Assembly: GCF_001528745.1 (NCBI RefSeq)
Contig: NZ_BCNS01000091.1
Span: forward strand, 62,001 to 126,000
Reading direction: 5' to 3'
Origin: Marinobacterium profundum
GTDB lineage: Bacteria; Pseudomonadota; Gammaproteobacteria; Pseudomonadales; Balneatricaceae
Length of the DNA stretch: 64,000 nt
Below, one piece after another: positions 34,038 through 43,770 of the stretch (positions are counted from its first letter, which is position 1; every line of letters begins with the position of its first letter). The notes under the pieces were generated by a model. It worked only from the letters and a program-made list of their open reading frames with translations. It made no database searches and had not been told where the DNA came from. Made by a program: the position numbers and the translations under genes.

Positions 34038-34526
34038 ATGAGTGTAAAAGTCGCCATTGTGATGGGTTCGCGCTCCGACTGGCCCACCATGAAAGAGGCT
34101 GCCGACATTCTGGATGCACTGGGTGTGTCCTACCATGCCGAGGTGGTCTCCGCCCACCGCACGCCGGACAGGATGTTCCGTTTCGCCGAAGAAGCCGCCG
34201 AGCGCGGTTTTGAAGTCATTATCGCCGGCGCCGGCGGTGCCGCCCACCTGCCGGGCATGATCAGCAGCAAGACGCTGGTGCCGGTACTGGGTGTACCCGT
34301 TCAGAGCAAGGCCCTGAGCGGCATGGACAGCCTGTACTCCATCGTGCAGATGCCCCGCGGCGTAACAGTCGGCACCCTGGCGATCGGCGGCGCTGGCGCC
34401 TTTAATGCTGGCCTTATGGCCATTCAGATGCTGGCCGTGCACGATCCGGCTTTGCGTGAGCGTCTGCAGCAGTGGCGTACGGCCCAGTCCCAGACGGTAC
34501 TGGACAACCCGGATCCCAGGAGCTGA
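34038..34526 (+). CDS. purE: N5-carboxyaminoimidazole ribonucleotide mutase
   Basis: 162 residues from the ATG at 34038, preceded by AGGA; an in-frame GTG one codon earlier is less likely. It converts N5-CAIR to CAIR in purine synthesis. The class I signature is complete: [39 protein letters not shown] and [22 protein letters not shown]. It is followed immediately by purK, whose product supplies its substrate. Confidence 0.97.
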   Translation: MSVKVAIVMGSRSDWPTMKEAADILDALGVSYHAEVVSAHRTPDRMFRFAEEAAERGFEVIIAGAGGAAHLPGMISSKTLVPVLGVPVQSKALSGMDSLYSIVQMPRGVTVGTLAIGGAGAFNAGLMAIQMLAVHDPALRERLQQWRTAQSQTVLDNPDPRS

Positions 34527-35606
34527 ATGATGCTGCCACGTATCGCCATTATCGGTAACGGCCAGCTGGGCCGCATGCTAAAGCAGGCTGGCGCCCCCAT
34601 GGGCATCGAAGTACTGCCCTGCGACCCAAGCCTAAATGAGCCGGTAGAGCTTAATGCCGACGATGTCATCACCGTCGAGCAGGAGCTCTGGCCCGATACG
34701 CCACGCAGCCGCCAGCTAACGGCTCACCCTGGCTTTCTCAATGCCCGCGCCACCCAGTTAATCCGCGACCGCCTTAGCGAGAAGAGCCTGCTCGACCACC
34801 TCAAGGTCGGTACCGCACCCTGGTGCAATGTCACCCCGGACCACACTACCGAACACCTGGCGCTGGTGGGTGACAAGCTCGTTATCAAGCGCCGTCAGGG
34901 CGGTTACGACGGCCGCGGTCAGTGGCGCTGGAAACAGGGCGAGCCGGCGCTGGACGAGTGGCTGGGCGAGTGCATCGCCGAGAAAATGATTCCGTTCGAT
35001 GAAGAAGTATCCCTGGTGGGTGCCCGCGGCCACGATGGCAAATGCGTTTTCTACCCGCTAACGCTGAACCTGCATCAGCAGGGCATACTCCACGCCAGTG
35101 TCGGCGGGCTCAAACGCCTGGCGCCACTACAGGCCAAAGCCGAAGAATGGCTGACCCGCATCATGGTCGAGCTGGACTATGTCGGCGTCATGGCCATGGA
35201 GTGCTTCGTTGTGGACGACACTTTGCTGGTGAATGAGCTGGCACCGCGCGTACACAATAGCGGCCACTGGACCCAGGCCGGGGCCAACCCGAGCCAGTTC
35301 CAGCTGCACCTGCGCGCCGTCACCGACCTGCCGCTATTTACGCCTGCGGTCGATGGCCTTAGCGTGATGTGGAACCTGCTGGGCCGCGACTGGTCCACCG
35401 ACTGGCTGGCAGTACCGGGCTGCGACGTGCACTGGTACGAAAAGGAGATTCGACCAGGCCGCAAGGTTGGGCACGTTAACCTGCACCGCGGTGCTGTGAC
35501 CGACCTGCAGGCCAGCGTCAATCAACTGGCCGCCTTACTGCCGGAAAATGACCGCAGCCCGCTGCTCTGGGCACTGCACGAGATCCAGGCCGACAGCTCT
35601 GCCTGA
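34527..35606 (+). CDS. purK: N5-carboxyaminoimidazole ribonucleotide synthetase
   Basis: 359 residues. This ATP-grasp enzyme makes N5-CAIR from AIR, bicarbonate and ATP. IIGNGQLGRML near the start, VIKRRQGGYDGRGQ (ATP-binding lysine and glycine loop), and NELAPRVHNSGHWTQAGANPSQFQLHLRA (metal-binding region) are all standard. The ribosome site AGGAG lies across the end of purE. A strong terminator ends the purEK unit. Confidence 0.96.
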   Translation: MMLPRIAIIGNGQLGRMLKQAGAPMGIEVLPCDPSLNEPVELNADDVITVEQELWPDTPRSRQLTAHPGFLNARATQLIRDRLSEKSLLDHLKVGTAPWCNVTPDHTTEHLALVGDKLVIKRRQGGYDGRGQWRWKQGEPALDEWLGECIAEKMIPFDEEVSLVGARGHDGKCVFYPLTLNLHQQGILHASVGGLKRLAPLQAKAEEWLTRIMVELDYVGVMAMECFVVDDTLLVNELAPRVHNSGHWTQAGANPSQFQLHLRAVTDLPLFTPAVDGLSVMWNLLGRDWSTDWLAVPGCDVHWYEKEIRPGRKVGHVNLHRGAVTDLQASVNQLAALLPENDRSPLLWALHEIQADSSA

Positions 35607-35631
35607 TTCGTCACCACCACAGAGCCCACAT

Positions 35632-35669
35632 AAAAAACCGCTGCAGGAGAAGTCCTGCAGCGGTTTTTT
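35632..35669 (+). terminator. rho-independent terminator of purEK
   Basis: An 11-bp perfect stem (CCGCTGCAGGA at 35638-35648, loop gaag, complement at 35653-35663) is preceded by six A and followed by six T, so it can also work leftwards. It lies 31 bp after the purK stop. Confidence 0.93.
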
Positions 35670-35702
35670 GTGCGCGACAGCCAGCCCTAAAAGTAAGGCG
35701 CC

Positions 35703-36152
35703 TTAGAGCATTTTCACGAAATACTTGTCTGTAAATCAAGGTTGCTCTGAGTGCTGCCTTACTTCGAAGTGGCCGGATATGGGGCGAGGTAAGATGAAAG
35801 TGCTCGAGTTGCCTACTGCCACCGAAACATCAGAGCGGCTCTTGTTCCCCCTTATGAAGCCAGCGAGCACTGAGGTCATTCGACGAATAGGCCCGAAGGG
35901 GCGCAACAGGGACTGATGCGCCTGCGATGAGGTACATGGATGTACCGTCAGTGCAGCCCGCCGAATGATCTCAGAGCGCAGCGAATAGACTTCATTGGGG
36001 CGTGCTTTCTTTGGTTACTTTATTTGCACGAGCAAAGAAAGTAACGCGCCATCAAACCGCTCCGATATCCCAGCCGGCACTGGCTCCAACAGGGTCACCT
36101 TAATCTCGTCTCAATCATCGCACTGGGTCGATGTAAGATGAAAGTGCTCTAG
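35703..36152. repeat. Composite inverted/direct-repeat element, non-coding
   Basis: A 450-bp block without a credible gene. TTAGAGCATTTTCA (35703-35716) is mirrored by 36139-36152 (12 of 14 matching). A perfect 17-bp direct repeat, GTAAGATGAAAGTGCTC, occurs at 35789-35805 and 36133-36149. Inside, a 14-bp stem with one mismatch (36014-36027 with 36032-36045) contains GCAAAGAAAGTAAC. The right edge stops just two bases before the VOC gene's stop codon. It looks like a nested pair of small dispersed elements. Confidence 0.6.
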
Positions 36153-36154
36153 TG

Positions 36155-36580
36155 TCAGAGGCCGTCTGTGAACAGATCCTCGGCATGGGTAAAGCTTTTG
36201 AACTCCAAGCCATTACCCGCTGGATCAAGAATAAAAAAAGTTCCCTGCTCGCCCGGTTTGCCGGCATAGCGCAGTGTCGGCTCGATCAGAAAAGGCACGC
36301 CCGCCACCCTGATGCGAGCGGCCAGGGCATCCCAGTCACGCCTCTCCAGTACCACGCCGAAATGCCGCAGCGGCACCTGAATACCGTCCACTTCACTGGT
36401 CGCCATGCTGCGATCATCCGTATTCAGGTGCGCCGAAAGCTGATGGCCGAAGAAGTCGATATCAACCCAGTGGTCGCTGTCGCGCCCCAGGGCACAACCG
36501 AGCACCTGTACATAAAACGCCTTGGTCGCGGCCAGATCCTGCACGGGAAAGGCCAGATGAAACACCGGTTCTGCTGCCAT
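36155..36580 (-). CDS. VOC-family protein (glyoxalase/dioxygenase-like)
   Basis: 141 residues with two beta-alpha-beta-beta-beta modules. Candidate metal ligands are His8 (FHLAFPVQDLAATKAFYVQVLGC), His73 (RHFGVV) and Glu126 (GNGLEFK), the usual spacing for metal-dependent vicinal-oxygen-chelate proteins. The substrate is unknown. It follows the RND permease gene by 26 bp on the same strand and may belong to that operon. Confidence 0.85.
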   Translation of the reverse strand: MAAEPVFHLAFPVQDLAATKAFYVQVLGCALGRDSDHWVDIDFFGHQLSAHLNTDDRSMATSEVDGIQVPLRHFGVVLERRDWDALAARIRVAGVPFLIEPTLRYAGKPGEQGTFFILDPAGNGLEFKSFTHAEDLFTDGL

Positions 36581-36606
36581 TTTTCACTCCAGACAAGGAC
36601 TCCAGA

Positions 36607-39600
36607 TCAGGCCCCTGCCGCCGTCTCCGGCGGCTCCTGAGCTTCAGACTCAGGCGCGCCACGGCGCGACCACCTGCGCAGGTCCTCCAGCACCATGTAA
36701 TTTACCGGCACCATCAGCAGGGTAATAAAGGTGGCAAACAGGATACCAAAACCCAGGGACACCGCCATGGGGATCAGGAACTGTGCCTGGGTCGACTCCT
36801 CGAACAGCAGGGGCATAAGCCCGAAAAAGGTCGTCAGGGATGTCAACAGTACCGGGCGAAAGCGCGAACTGCCCGCCGACAGTACCGAGCGCAGCAGCGC
36901 CCGCTGACTGCCATCGGTCGTAGCCCGGCGCTTGTTGATAAAGTCCACCAGCACCAGACTATCGTTCACCACCACGCCAATCAGAGCCATGAGCCCCATC
37001 ATGCTCATGATGGTCAGATCCATGCCCATGATCCAGTGGCCGATCACTGCGCCTATGGCGCCAAAGGGAATCACCGACATCACAATCAGCGGCTGCAGAT
37101 AGGAACGGAACGGAATCGCCAGCAGGCTGTAAATCACGAACAGTACGAACGCCAACCCCAGCTGCAGCGAGCCGAAGGATTCCTGCTGCTCCCGCGCCTC
37201 ACCTTCAAGACTGTAGGACACGCCGGGGTACTGCAGCATCAGATCATCCAGGAAGCTGCGCATATCCTCGGTCAGCACCGTCATATTGGTGGTTTCCTTG
37301 TCCAGATCGGCAGTCACGCTGACGGTACGAAAACGGTCAATGCGATAGATCGCCGTCGGGCTCTTGCCGGGCTTGAGCGCCGCCACGTGAGACAGCGGCA
37401 CCGCGCTGCCATCATCGAGGCGAATCAGCATGCCCTGCAGGCTGGATACGGACTGGCGCTCCGATTCCGGCAGGCGCACCATGACCCGCACATCATCACG
37501 TCCGCGCTGCACCCGCTGCACCTCAATGCCAAAGAAAGCCTGGCGCACCTGGTTTATCAGCTGCGATCGGGTCAGCCCCAGAGCCTCGCCCTGGGCTGTG
37601 AGTTCGAGCTGAATTTCCTCCTTGCCATCGGACAGGTTATCGACGATATCGAACAGGGTCGGATAGGTCGAAAGGCGCGTCTTGACCTTGTCCGCCACCT
37701 CGGACAGTCGGCGCAGATCCTGGCCACTGAGCTGGATATCAACCGGATCACTCACACGGCCAAACTCGGCACGATAGGTGAGCGCCTCGGCTCCCGGCAC
37801 CTGGCCCACGGCTTTGCGCCACTCACGCACCAGCTCCGAGCTGGTCACCTCGCTGGAACGCTGCTCCGGCGACAGAATCTCAAACCGCACTGAGCCTGTG
37901 TGGGAACTGCCGCCGGCGGAGCCCGTGCTCGCCAGAATATTCAGGATCACGCTTTGGCCCGAAACCGGATCGCGGTACTTGTCCTTCAGTGCCCGGGCTT
38001 CGTCCACCATGCGCACAATATAACGATCGGTCACCTCGAACGGGGTGCCGGTGGGCAGTGTCAGCGACGCCCGCGCCGTTTCGCTCTGGATACGCGGGAA
38101 GAACACGAAGCGCGTCCAGCCACTCAGGATCATGCTGAGGATGAGGATAAGAATGCCGGCAAATATAGCCAGGGTCACATAACGGTGCCGCAGGCACTGT
38201 TTGAGCAGGGGCCTGTAGTAGCGCAATATCGCACGCTCAAAACCGTCGGCGAAGCCCTGCTGCAACCGCTCCAGTCGGGATTGCCCTGCCGTATGCTGGC
38301 GCAGGCGGATATGCTTGAGGTGTGCAGGCAGTACAAACTTGGACTCGATCAGAGAGAACAGCAGCACGGGAATCACTACCGCCGGAATCTGCGCAAAGAA
38401 CACGCCGCGACCGCCCTCAATAAACGCCAGCGGCAAAAAGGCCGCCACAGTGGTGAGCACGCCGAAGGTCACCGGAATGGCGACCTCTTCGGTACCTCGA
38501 ATGGCCGCATGCAGGCTGCTTTCGGCGCGGCGCATGTGACTGTAGACGTTCTCCCCGGTAACAATGGCGTCGTCCACCACTATCCCCAGCACCAGAATAA
38601 AGCCGAACAGGCTCATGATATTCAGGCTGACACCGAATACCGGCAGCAGCAGGAAAGCACCCATAAAGCTGATCGGTATGCCCAGAAATACCCAGAAGGC
38701 GATGGACGGACGCAGGAACAGCGTCAGTAGCAGTAGCACCAGAATACCGCCCTGCAGCGCATTGGAGAGCAGGGTATTGAGACGCTTTTTCACCACCTCG
38801 GAGTCGTCATCCCAAAAGCTCAGGGTCATGCCCACCGGCAAGGTCGCCTGCTGCCGCTCTATATAGTCTTTCACGGCATCGGCCACACCTATGGCACTCT
38901 GGTTGCCCACCCGGTACACCTCGATCAGCGCCGCCTGCTGGCCGTTAAAGCGGGTGCGCAGCGGCGTTTCCTCGAAGCCATCATTGACCCGTGCCAGATC
39001 CCCCAGCCGGATAATACTGCCATCAGGATTGGTCTTGATCACCAACCGATCGAACTCGTCACGCTGGTAGGCCTGACCCTTGGAGCGCAGCAGAATATCG
39101 CCGCCATCTGTACGCAGGTTACCCGCCGACAGGTCGACGGAACCGCCGTCGATGGCGGCGGATATATCCGCCAGTGTCAGGCCGTATTCCCGTAGCCGGT
39201 CCTGGGTCAGCTCAACCGATATTTCATAATCGCGCACCGCATCCAGATCAACCTGGGTCACCTCGGGCAGACGCGACAGGTCATCCCGCACCCGCTCGGC
39301 GTACTCCTTGATTTCGCGCTCGGAAAAATCCCCCGACACAGTCACCGACAACACCTCGCGCTTGCGCGTCGCCAGACTGATTACCGGCCGATCCGCTTCC
39401 GTGGGCAGGGTGTTGATGCCATCGACTCGGCTTTTGATATCGGCCAGCAGCTCCCGTGGGTCGTAATCACTGTCTATTTCTATATCGATTGAGGCCGCGC
39501 CTTCCTGTGAGCGGCTGCTGATTTTCTCGATGCCTTCCAGGTCCTGGACGGCTTCCTCGATGCGTACCGTCACGCCCTGCTCCACATCCTCGGGCGTGGC

Positions 39601-39756
39601 GCCGCGCAAGGACACCGACACGCTCACGACATCGGCCACAAAGGACGGAAACACTTCCAATGGAATTCGGGTCGTCAGCGACATAATGCCGCCAAAGAGA
39701 ATGCAGACCATCAGCAGGTTGGCAGCAACGTGATTGCGGGCAAACCAGGCGATCAT
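36607..39756 (-). CDS. RND-family efflux pump inner-membrane permease
   Basis: 1049 residues, full length. The first helix (HVAANLLMVCILFGGIMSL) and the two halves, each with six helices and a large periplasmic porter domain, are clear. The proton-relay aspartate is in the TM4 segment VLGIVVDDAIVTGENVY, and a second conserved block reads ALIGVVVNDSLVLVDFIN. The sequence belongs to the hydrophobe/amphiphile class more than to heavy-metal CzcA pumps. It overlaps the adaptor gene by four bases. The substrate cannot be inferred. Confidence 0.93.
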   Translation of the reverse strand: MIAWFARNHVAANLLMVCILFGGIMSLTTRIPLEVFPSFVADVVSVSVSLRGATPEDVEQGVTVRIEEAVQDLEGIEKISSRSQEGAASIDIEIDSDYDPRELLADIKSRVDGINTLPTEADRPVISLATRKREVLSVTVSGDFSEREIKEYAERVRDDLSRLPEVTQVDLDAVRDYEISVELTQDRLREYGLTLADISAAIDGGSVDLSAGNLRTDGGDILLRSKGQAYQRDEFDRLVIKTNPDGSIIRLGDLARVNDGFEETPLRTRFNGQQAALIEVYRVGNQSAIGVADAVKDYIERQQATLPVGMTLSFWDDDSEVVKKRLNTLLSNALQGGILVLLLLTLFLRPSIAFWVFLGIPISFMGAFLLLPVFGVSLNIMSLFGFILVLGIVVDDAIVTGENVYSHMRRAESSLHAAIRGTEEVAIPVTFGVLTTVAAFLPLAFIEGGRGVFFAQIPAVVIPVLLFSLIESKFVLPAHLKHIRLRQHTAGQSRLERLQQGFADGFERAILRYYRPLLKQCLRHRYVTLAIFAGILILILSMILSGWTRFVFFPRIQSETARASLTLPTGTPFEVTDRYIVRMVDEARALKDKYRDPVSGQSVILNILASTGSAGGSSHTGSVRFEILSPEQRSSEVTSSELVREWRKAVGQVPGAEALTYRAEFGRVSDPVDIQLSGQDLRRLSEVADKVKTRLSTYPTLFDIVDNLSDGKEEIQLELTAQGEALGLTRSQLINQVRQAFFGIEVQRVQRGRDDVRVMVRLPESERQSVSSLQGMLIRLDDGSAVPLSHVAALKPGKSPTAIYRIDRFRTVSVTADLDKETTNMTVLTEDMRSFLDDLMLQYPGVSYSLEGEAREQQESFGSLQLGLAFVLFVIYSLLAIPFRSYLQPLIVMSVIPFGAIGAVIGHWIMGMDLTIMSMMGLMALIGVVVNDSLVLVDFINKRRATTDGSQRALLRSVLSAGSSRFRPVLLTSLTTFFGLMPLLFEESTQAQFLIPMAVSLGFGILFATFITLLMVPVNYMVLEDLRRWSRRGAPESEAQEPPETAAGA

Positions 39757-40994
39757 GATCCGGCACCCTTGTTATCCGCACCCTTGCCGTTGCGCTTGCC
39801 GGGCCGTGCTGCGGCATCAGCATCGGTGCCAGTAGCCTGAGCACCATTTGTAACCTGCACACGGGTACCACTACTGACCTGACCCAGCGCAGTTGTCACC
39901 AGTTGCTCACCGGCTTTGAGTCCCGTGCCTATCAGGGCCTGGGTATCGTTTTGCCACAGCACCTCGACCTCCTGACGCCGCAGCAGCCCATCATCCACCA
40001 GATAGACATAGCTGCCCTGATAGAGGGTGCTGTTGGGGATCACCAGCACCGATTGCAGCAACCGGCCCTCAATCTGCGCGCTGACATACTGATTAATCTT
40101 CAGTGGCTGGCGTCCCTGTGCCTTAAGCCCGTAGGGATCATCGATCACCGCCACCACATGCAGCTGCTGACTGCTGCTATCAATGGCGCCCTCGGTACGC
40201 ACGATAGCCCCCTGCCAGCTCTGGCTGCCGGCCAGGGTGGAATTCAGTGTGACCACCGGCAGCGCCTGTTCTGTTGCGTTGTCAAAACGGTAGGCTTCGG
40301 GCAGGCGGATATACTCCAGATCCGGGTTCTTCAGCGGCAATCGCACCTCGACATAATCGATGGCGTAGATTTCCGCCAGGGTGGTGCTGCTGTTGACGAG
40401 CTGTCCAACATCCACTGACTTGGACAGTACTCGCCCGGCAAAGGGCGCAAGAATGCGGGTACGCTCCAGGTTCAACTGCGCCTGACGCACAGCGGCCTGC
40501 GCCGAGCCCATACTGGCCCTGGCGGCGGCCAGCTGTGGCTGACGCGACACCAGCGCAGGCGGCGCCTCGCTATTCCCCAGCCGGCGCCAGTCCTGTAGCG
40601 CCTGCTCGGCCTGGGCCTGCTCTTCCTGCAATGCCTGCTCGGCCTGAGCCAGATTAGCCCGCGCCGTGGCCAGTGCCGCTTCATAGTCTCTGGCATCGAT
40701 ACGTAGCAGCAGCTCACCCTGTTCAAAAAAGCCGCCTTCGCGGAAATCCGCGCCGATTTCCAGTATTTCGCCGGCGACCTGGGGCAGCAATGTGCTTTGG
40801 GTGCGCGGGCGCACAACACCATAACTTTGCAGCCGAACCTGATAGTCCTGCGGTTGCAGTACCTGAACCTCAACACGCACACTGGCTACTGGCGGGCTGC
40901 TGTTGCGACTGGCTTCGGGTCGATTAAGCATTATCAGTGCAGCTGCGGCGACAAAGACCGCGAAAACGAAAATGGGGAGGATTTTTCTGATCAT
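39753..40994 (-). CDS. RND periplasmic adaptor (membrane fusion protein)
   Basis: 413 residues. An N-terminal helix (about 5-23), a lipoyl-like half motif, a coiled-coil hairpin rich in Gln/Ala/Glu (about 115-180, LAQAEQALQEEQAQAEQAL), the second lipoyl half (RILAPFAGRVLSKSVDVGQLV) and beta-barrel domains form the HlyD/AcrA plan. A Gly/Asp/Lys-rich tail ends the protein. It is coupled by ATGA overlaps to both the permease and the outer-membrane factor, so the three components are made in fixed ratio. Confidence 0.92.
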   Translation of the reverse strand: MIRKILPIFVFAVFVAAAALIMLNRPEASRNSSPPVASVRVEVQVLQPQDYQVRLQSYGVVRPRTQSTLLPQVAGEILEIGADFREGGFFEQGELLLRIDARDYEAALATARANLAQAEQALQEEQAQAEQALQDWRRLGNSEAPPALVSRQPQLAAARASMGSAQAAVRQAQLNLERTRILAPFAGRVLSKSVDVGQLVNSSTTLAEIYAIDYVEVRLPLKNPDLEYIRLPEAYRFDNATEQALPVVTLNSTLAGSQSWQGAIVRTEGAIDSSSQQLHVVAVIDDPYGLKAQGRQPLKINQYVSAQIEGRLLQSVLVIPNSTLYQGSYVYLVDDGLLRRQEVEVLWQNDTQALIGTGLKAGEQLVTTALGQVSSGTRVQVTNGAQATGTDADAAARPGKRNGKGADNKGAGS

Positions 40995-42466
40995 GCGTCT
41001 TGATCGCCAGATAGGATTGCGGACGGAATGGAGGGCAGCTCAGCCACGGGGGCGGCAGTGGCAGCCGAGGCTTCGGCCGGGGCGAAATCACCGCCCAAGG
41101 CACGATACAGAGCCACGCGGTTGGTCAGCAGATCGGCCCGCAGGCCAATGACGGTGCTTTGGGCATCCAGCGAGCGCCGCTGAGCTTCCAGCACTGTGTT
41201 GTATTCCACCAGCCCTTTGCGGTACTGCGCAAATGCCAGTTCCTCGGCCAACAGCGCGTTGCGCTCGGCCTGCAGGTACTGTTGATACTGTTGCCCCAGC
41301 GCACTGGCACGGCTCAGGGCTGTTTCAACTTCGGCAAAGGCACTGAAAACCAGCCCCAGATACTGCTGTTCGAGCTGCTCCACCCGTGCTTGAGCCTGGG
41401 CTTCACCGGCCTTGAGTCGGCCAGCATTAAATAGCGGCTGCGTTAGTCCACCGGCCAGAGACCAGGCCAGGCTACCGCCAAGCAAGTCTGGCAAACGGCT
41501 CGCACTGTCTCCCAGGCTCGCGCTTATGGTAAGGCTGGGGAAACGCTGCTTGTGCGCGATAGCCAGGGCGCTATCAGCGGCCAGCAGCTCCATCCAGCTT
41601 GAGGTCAAATCAGGCCGACGGCGCAACAGCGTGCCCGGTACGCCCGCCGGCAGCGCCGAGTCGAGCACAGGCAGGGCATCAAGAGCAGCCCAGCGGCCAT
41701 CGGGATAGCGCCCAAGCAACAATTGCAGTGCCCGCACAGCCTCGGTGCGGGCCTGGCGCTGCTCCGCCACCCGGGCCTGCTCGCTCTGTACATCATTGCG
41801 CGCCAGATACACATCCAGCGCACTGCGAAGGCCAAGCCTATAGCCTGACTCGATAATCTCCAGATTCTGCTCCAGGTTGCTCAGGCGACGGCTGAACAAC
41901 GCCAGGCGCTGCTCCACGGCCTGCAATTCGAACCAGGCAGAGGCCAGATCACTGACCAGCGTCAGCCGCGCGCCCTCTAGTGCTGCCCGGCGCGCCGCCA
42001 GGGTCAAATTAGCCTGGCGTTCGCTGTCACTCAGCTTGCCCCACAGGTCCAGCTCCCAGCCCAGGGTCAGATCGGCGCCAAGACTGGAGACCCCGTTACC
42101 GCTACCACTGCCGCTACGCCCGGCGTCAAAATCGAATTCCAGCTCGGGGTAGAGTGGCGCACCGGCTATCACCAGACTCTGCTCTGCCTGTCGCACCAAA
42201 GCGCGCTGCTCGGCCAGACTGTAGCTGCCCGTCAGGGCTTCCTGCACCAGGGACTCCAACGCCGGATCCGCCAGGCTCTGCAGCCAGCCGGGCGCAGGCT
42301 CTTCGCCCTCAGTATCGGCGCTCTGCCACTGATCCGGGAGTCCTGGCGGGGGAGTATCCGTGCGGATAACGCTGCTGCTGCAACCGACCAGCAGCAACGA
42401 CAACAAACTTGAATAGAGCAGGGGGGGCCTTAGTTTGAGCACGCGTTCCGGGACTCCAGTGGTCAA
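40991..42466 (-). CDS. RND outer-membrane factor, lipoprotein (NodT/OprM family)
   Basis: 491 residues. The lipoprotein signal ends at LLVGC, so the protein is acylated. Two repeated helical-barrel and beta-barrel segments follow, with the typical LRRRPDLTSSW and AEVETALSRA motifs. It is the exit duct of the tripartite pump and the first structural gene of the operon. The LysR gene ends 99 bp upstream on the same strand. Confidence 0.92.
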   Translation of the reverse strand: MTTGVPERVLKLRPPLLYSSLLSLLLVGCSSSVIRTDTPPPGLPDQWQSADTEGEEPAPGWLQSLADPALESLVQEALTGSYSLAEQRALVRQAEQSLVIAGAPLYPELEFDFDAGRSGSGSGNGVSSLGADLTLGWELDLWGKLSDSERQANLTLAARRAALEGARLTLVSDLASAWFELQAVEQRLALFSRRLSNLEQNLEIIESGYRLGLRSALDVYLARNDVQSEQARVAEQRQARTEAVRALQLLLGRYPDGRWAALDALPVLDSALPAGVPGTLLRRRPDLTSSWMELLAADSALAIAHKQRFPSLTISASLGDSASRLPDLLGGSLAWSLAGGLTQPLFNAGRLKAGEAQAQARVEQLEQQYLGLVFSAFAEVETALSRASALGQQYQQYLQAERNALLAEELAFAQYRKGLVEYNTVLEAQRRSLDAQSTVIGLRADLLTNRVALYRALGGDFAPAEASAATAAPVAELPSIPSAILSGDQDA

Positions 42467-42565
42467 AGAGCTGAATCCTTAGCATAAGGGATTCCGTCTG
42501 CCGACGCAGTGCGCTTAACCTTTCTTTACGCAGATGCACAACCAGCCGAGTGGCCAGCCTCCGCT

Positions 42566-43495
42566 TCAGACCACCAAAGCTTGGTCCGGTTCGATAGGCT
42601 GCAGCGTTACCGAACGCCCGACACCCGCTTCGAAACTGTCAATAAAGGCTTGCTCAAGCTGCGTCTGTTCGCGCCCCAGCGGCTGCACAAAGCCAATGCA
42701 ATACGACAGCGCCGGCTCAAAAGGCCTGACCAGACCGCTGTCCTGCGACAGCAGCAGAGCACTGAACGGGTCTACCAGCGCCACACCGACACCTTCACGC
42801 ACCAGCGCCGGCGCAAGTATCGGCCGTTCCACCGCCAGCACCTCATCCGGGCGCACCAGACAGTCACGCAGCAGCCGCGCGGCACGCTGATACCAGGCGG
42901 AGTCAGAAGCCCCCACACTGATAAAGGGTTCAAGCTCCAGATCTTCAACCCGCACCCGAGCGCTGGCGCCAAAATGATGTCCCGCCGGGGCAATGCACAC
43001 CTGATCGGCTCTGTAGGCCGGGCCTGGCTGAACGCCGGCGGTATCCGCCGGCAGCTCCACCAGCGCCAAATCAAACTGGTGAGCTGCGACCCGCGGCAGC
43101 AACTCATCGGTTTCGTAACAGCCCAGGCTAATGGCTACATCATCACGGCCGCGGCGAAAGCCCGCGATAATGGCCGGCAACACCGTCTGTGCCAACGCCG
43201 GAATGGCGCCAATACGCAGACTGCCGCTTTTCATCATGCGAATTTGATCGGCCGACTGCTCAAGGCGATCGAGTCCGCTAAAGTGATGCTGCACCTGACG
43301 ATAGAACGCCCGCGCCGCCGCCGTGGCGTAGACCCGGCTATTGCGCCGTTCGAACAGACTAAAGCCCAGATCCTGCTCCAGATCTCGTATAAGACGCGAG
43401 ATTGCCGGCTGTGACACGTCCAGACGGCGCGCGGCATCACTCATGGAGCCCTGCTGCATGATGGCCCTAAAGGCGTTGAGCTGTTTGGTATTCAT
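42566..43495 (-). CDS. LysR-family regulator upstream of the RND operon
   Basis: 309 residues. The helix-turn-helix QGSMSDAARRLDVSQPAISRLIRDLEQDLG is at about 15-44, and the effector domain follows. It resembles the OccR/NocR-type branch. Unlike most LysR genes it lies upstream of, and in the same direction as, its putative target, the pump operon. Inverted decamers (CCATAAGTTA at 43511-43520 and TAACTTATAG at 43551-43560) just before its start may be its own operator. Confidence 0.85.
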   Translation of the reverse strand: MNTKQLNAFRAIMQQGSMSDAARRLDVSQPAISRLIRDLEQDLGFSLFERRNSRVYATAAARAFYRQVQHHFSGLDRLEQSADQIRMMKSGSLRIGAIPALAQTVLPAIIAGFRRGRDDVAISLGCYETDELLPRVAAHQFDLALVELPADTAGVQPGPAYRADQVCIAPAGHHFGASARVRVEDLELEPFISVGASDSAWYQRAARLLRDCLVRPDEVLAVERPILAPALVREGVGVALVDPFSALLLSQDSGLVRPFEPALSYCIGFVQPLGREQTQLEQAFIDSFEAGVGRSVTLQPIEPDQALVV

Positions 43496-43602
43496 GAATC
43501 TAACGCTAAGCCATAAGTTAATAGGAACAGTAGCGCGAGAATTTACCGGATAACTTATAGGGTTAGAAGGGGCGACGCAAAAAGAGGCTAGGGGCTAGGA
43601 AC

Positions 43603-43661
43603 AAGGTGAAAGGTGAAAGGTGAAATATAACGGATAACGGATAACGGATAACGGATAACGG
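43603..43661. repeat. Two adjacent heptanucleotide tandem arrays
   Basis: AAGGTGA occurs three times in tandem (43603-43623) and, after three bases, ATAACGG occurs five times (43627-43661). Both have a strict 7-bp period without variation. They lie in a 266-bp gene-free interval between the LysR and tRNA genes. Confidence 0.97.
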
Positions 43662-43727
43662 AAATTTTGAAAAAAGGTAACACTGAGGATTTTGTTCAAG
43701 CGGTAACGCTAGGAGGATAACCGAAGT

Positions 43728-43770
43728 TCTGCACCACTTACCGGATCTTGACCGGAATAAGTGGTGCAGA
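43728..43770. repeat. 13-bp inverted repeat overlapping the 3' end of tRNA-Leu
   Basis: TCTGCACCACTTA (43728-43740) is the exact inverted copy of 43758-43770, which contains the last bases of the tRNA including CCA plus the following TTA. Between them CCGG at 43741-43744 can pair with CCGG at 43752-43755, lengthening the hairpin. No T-run follows on the leftward transcript. Confidence 0.85.
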
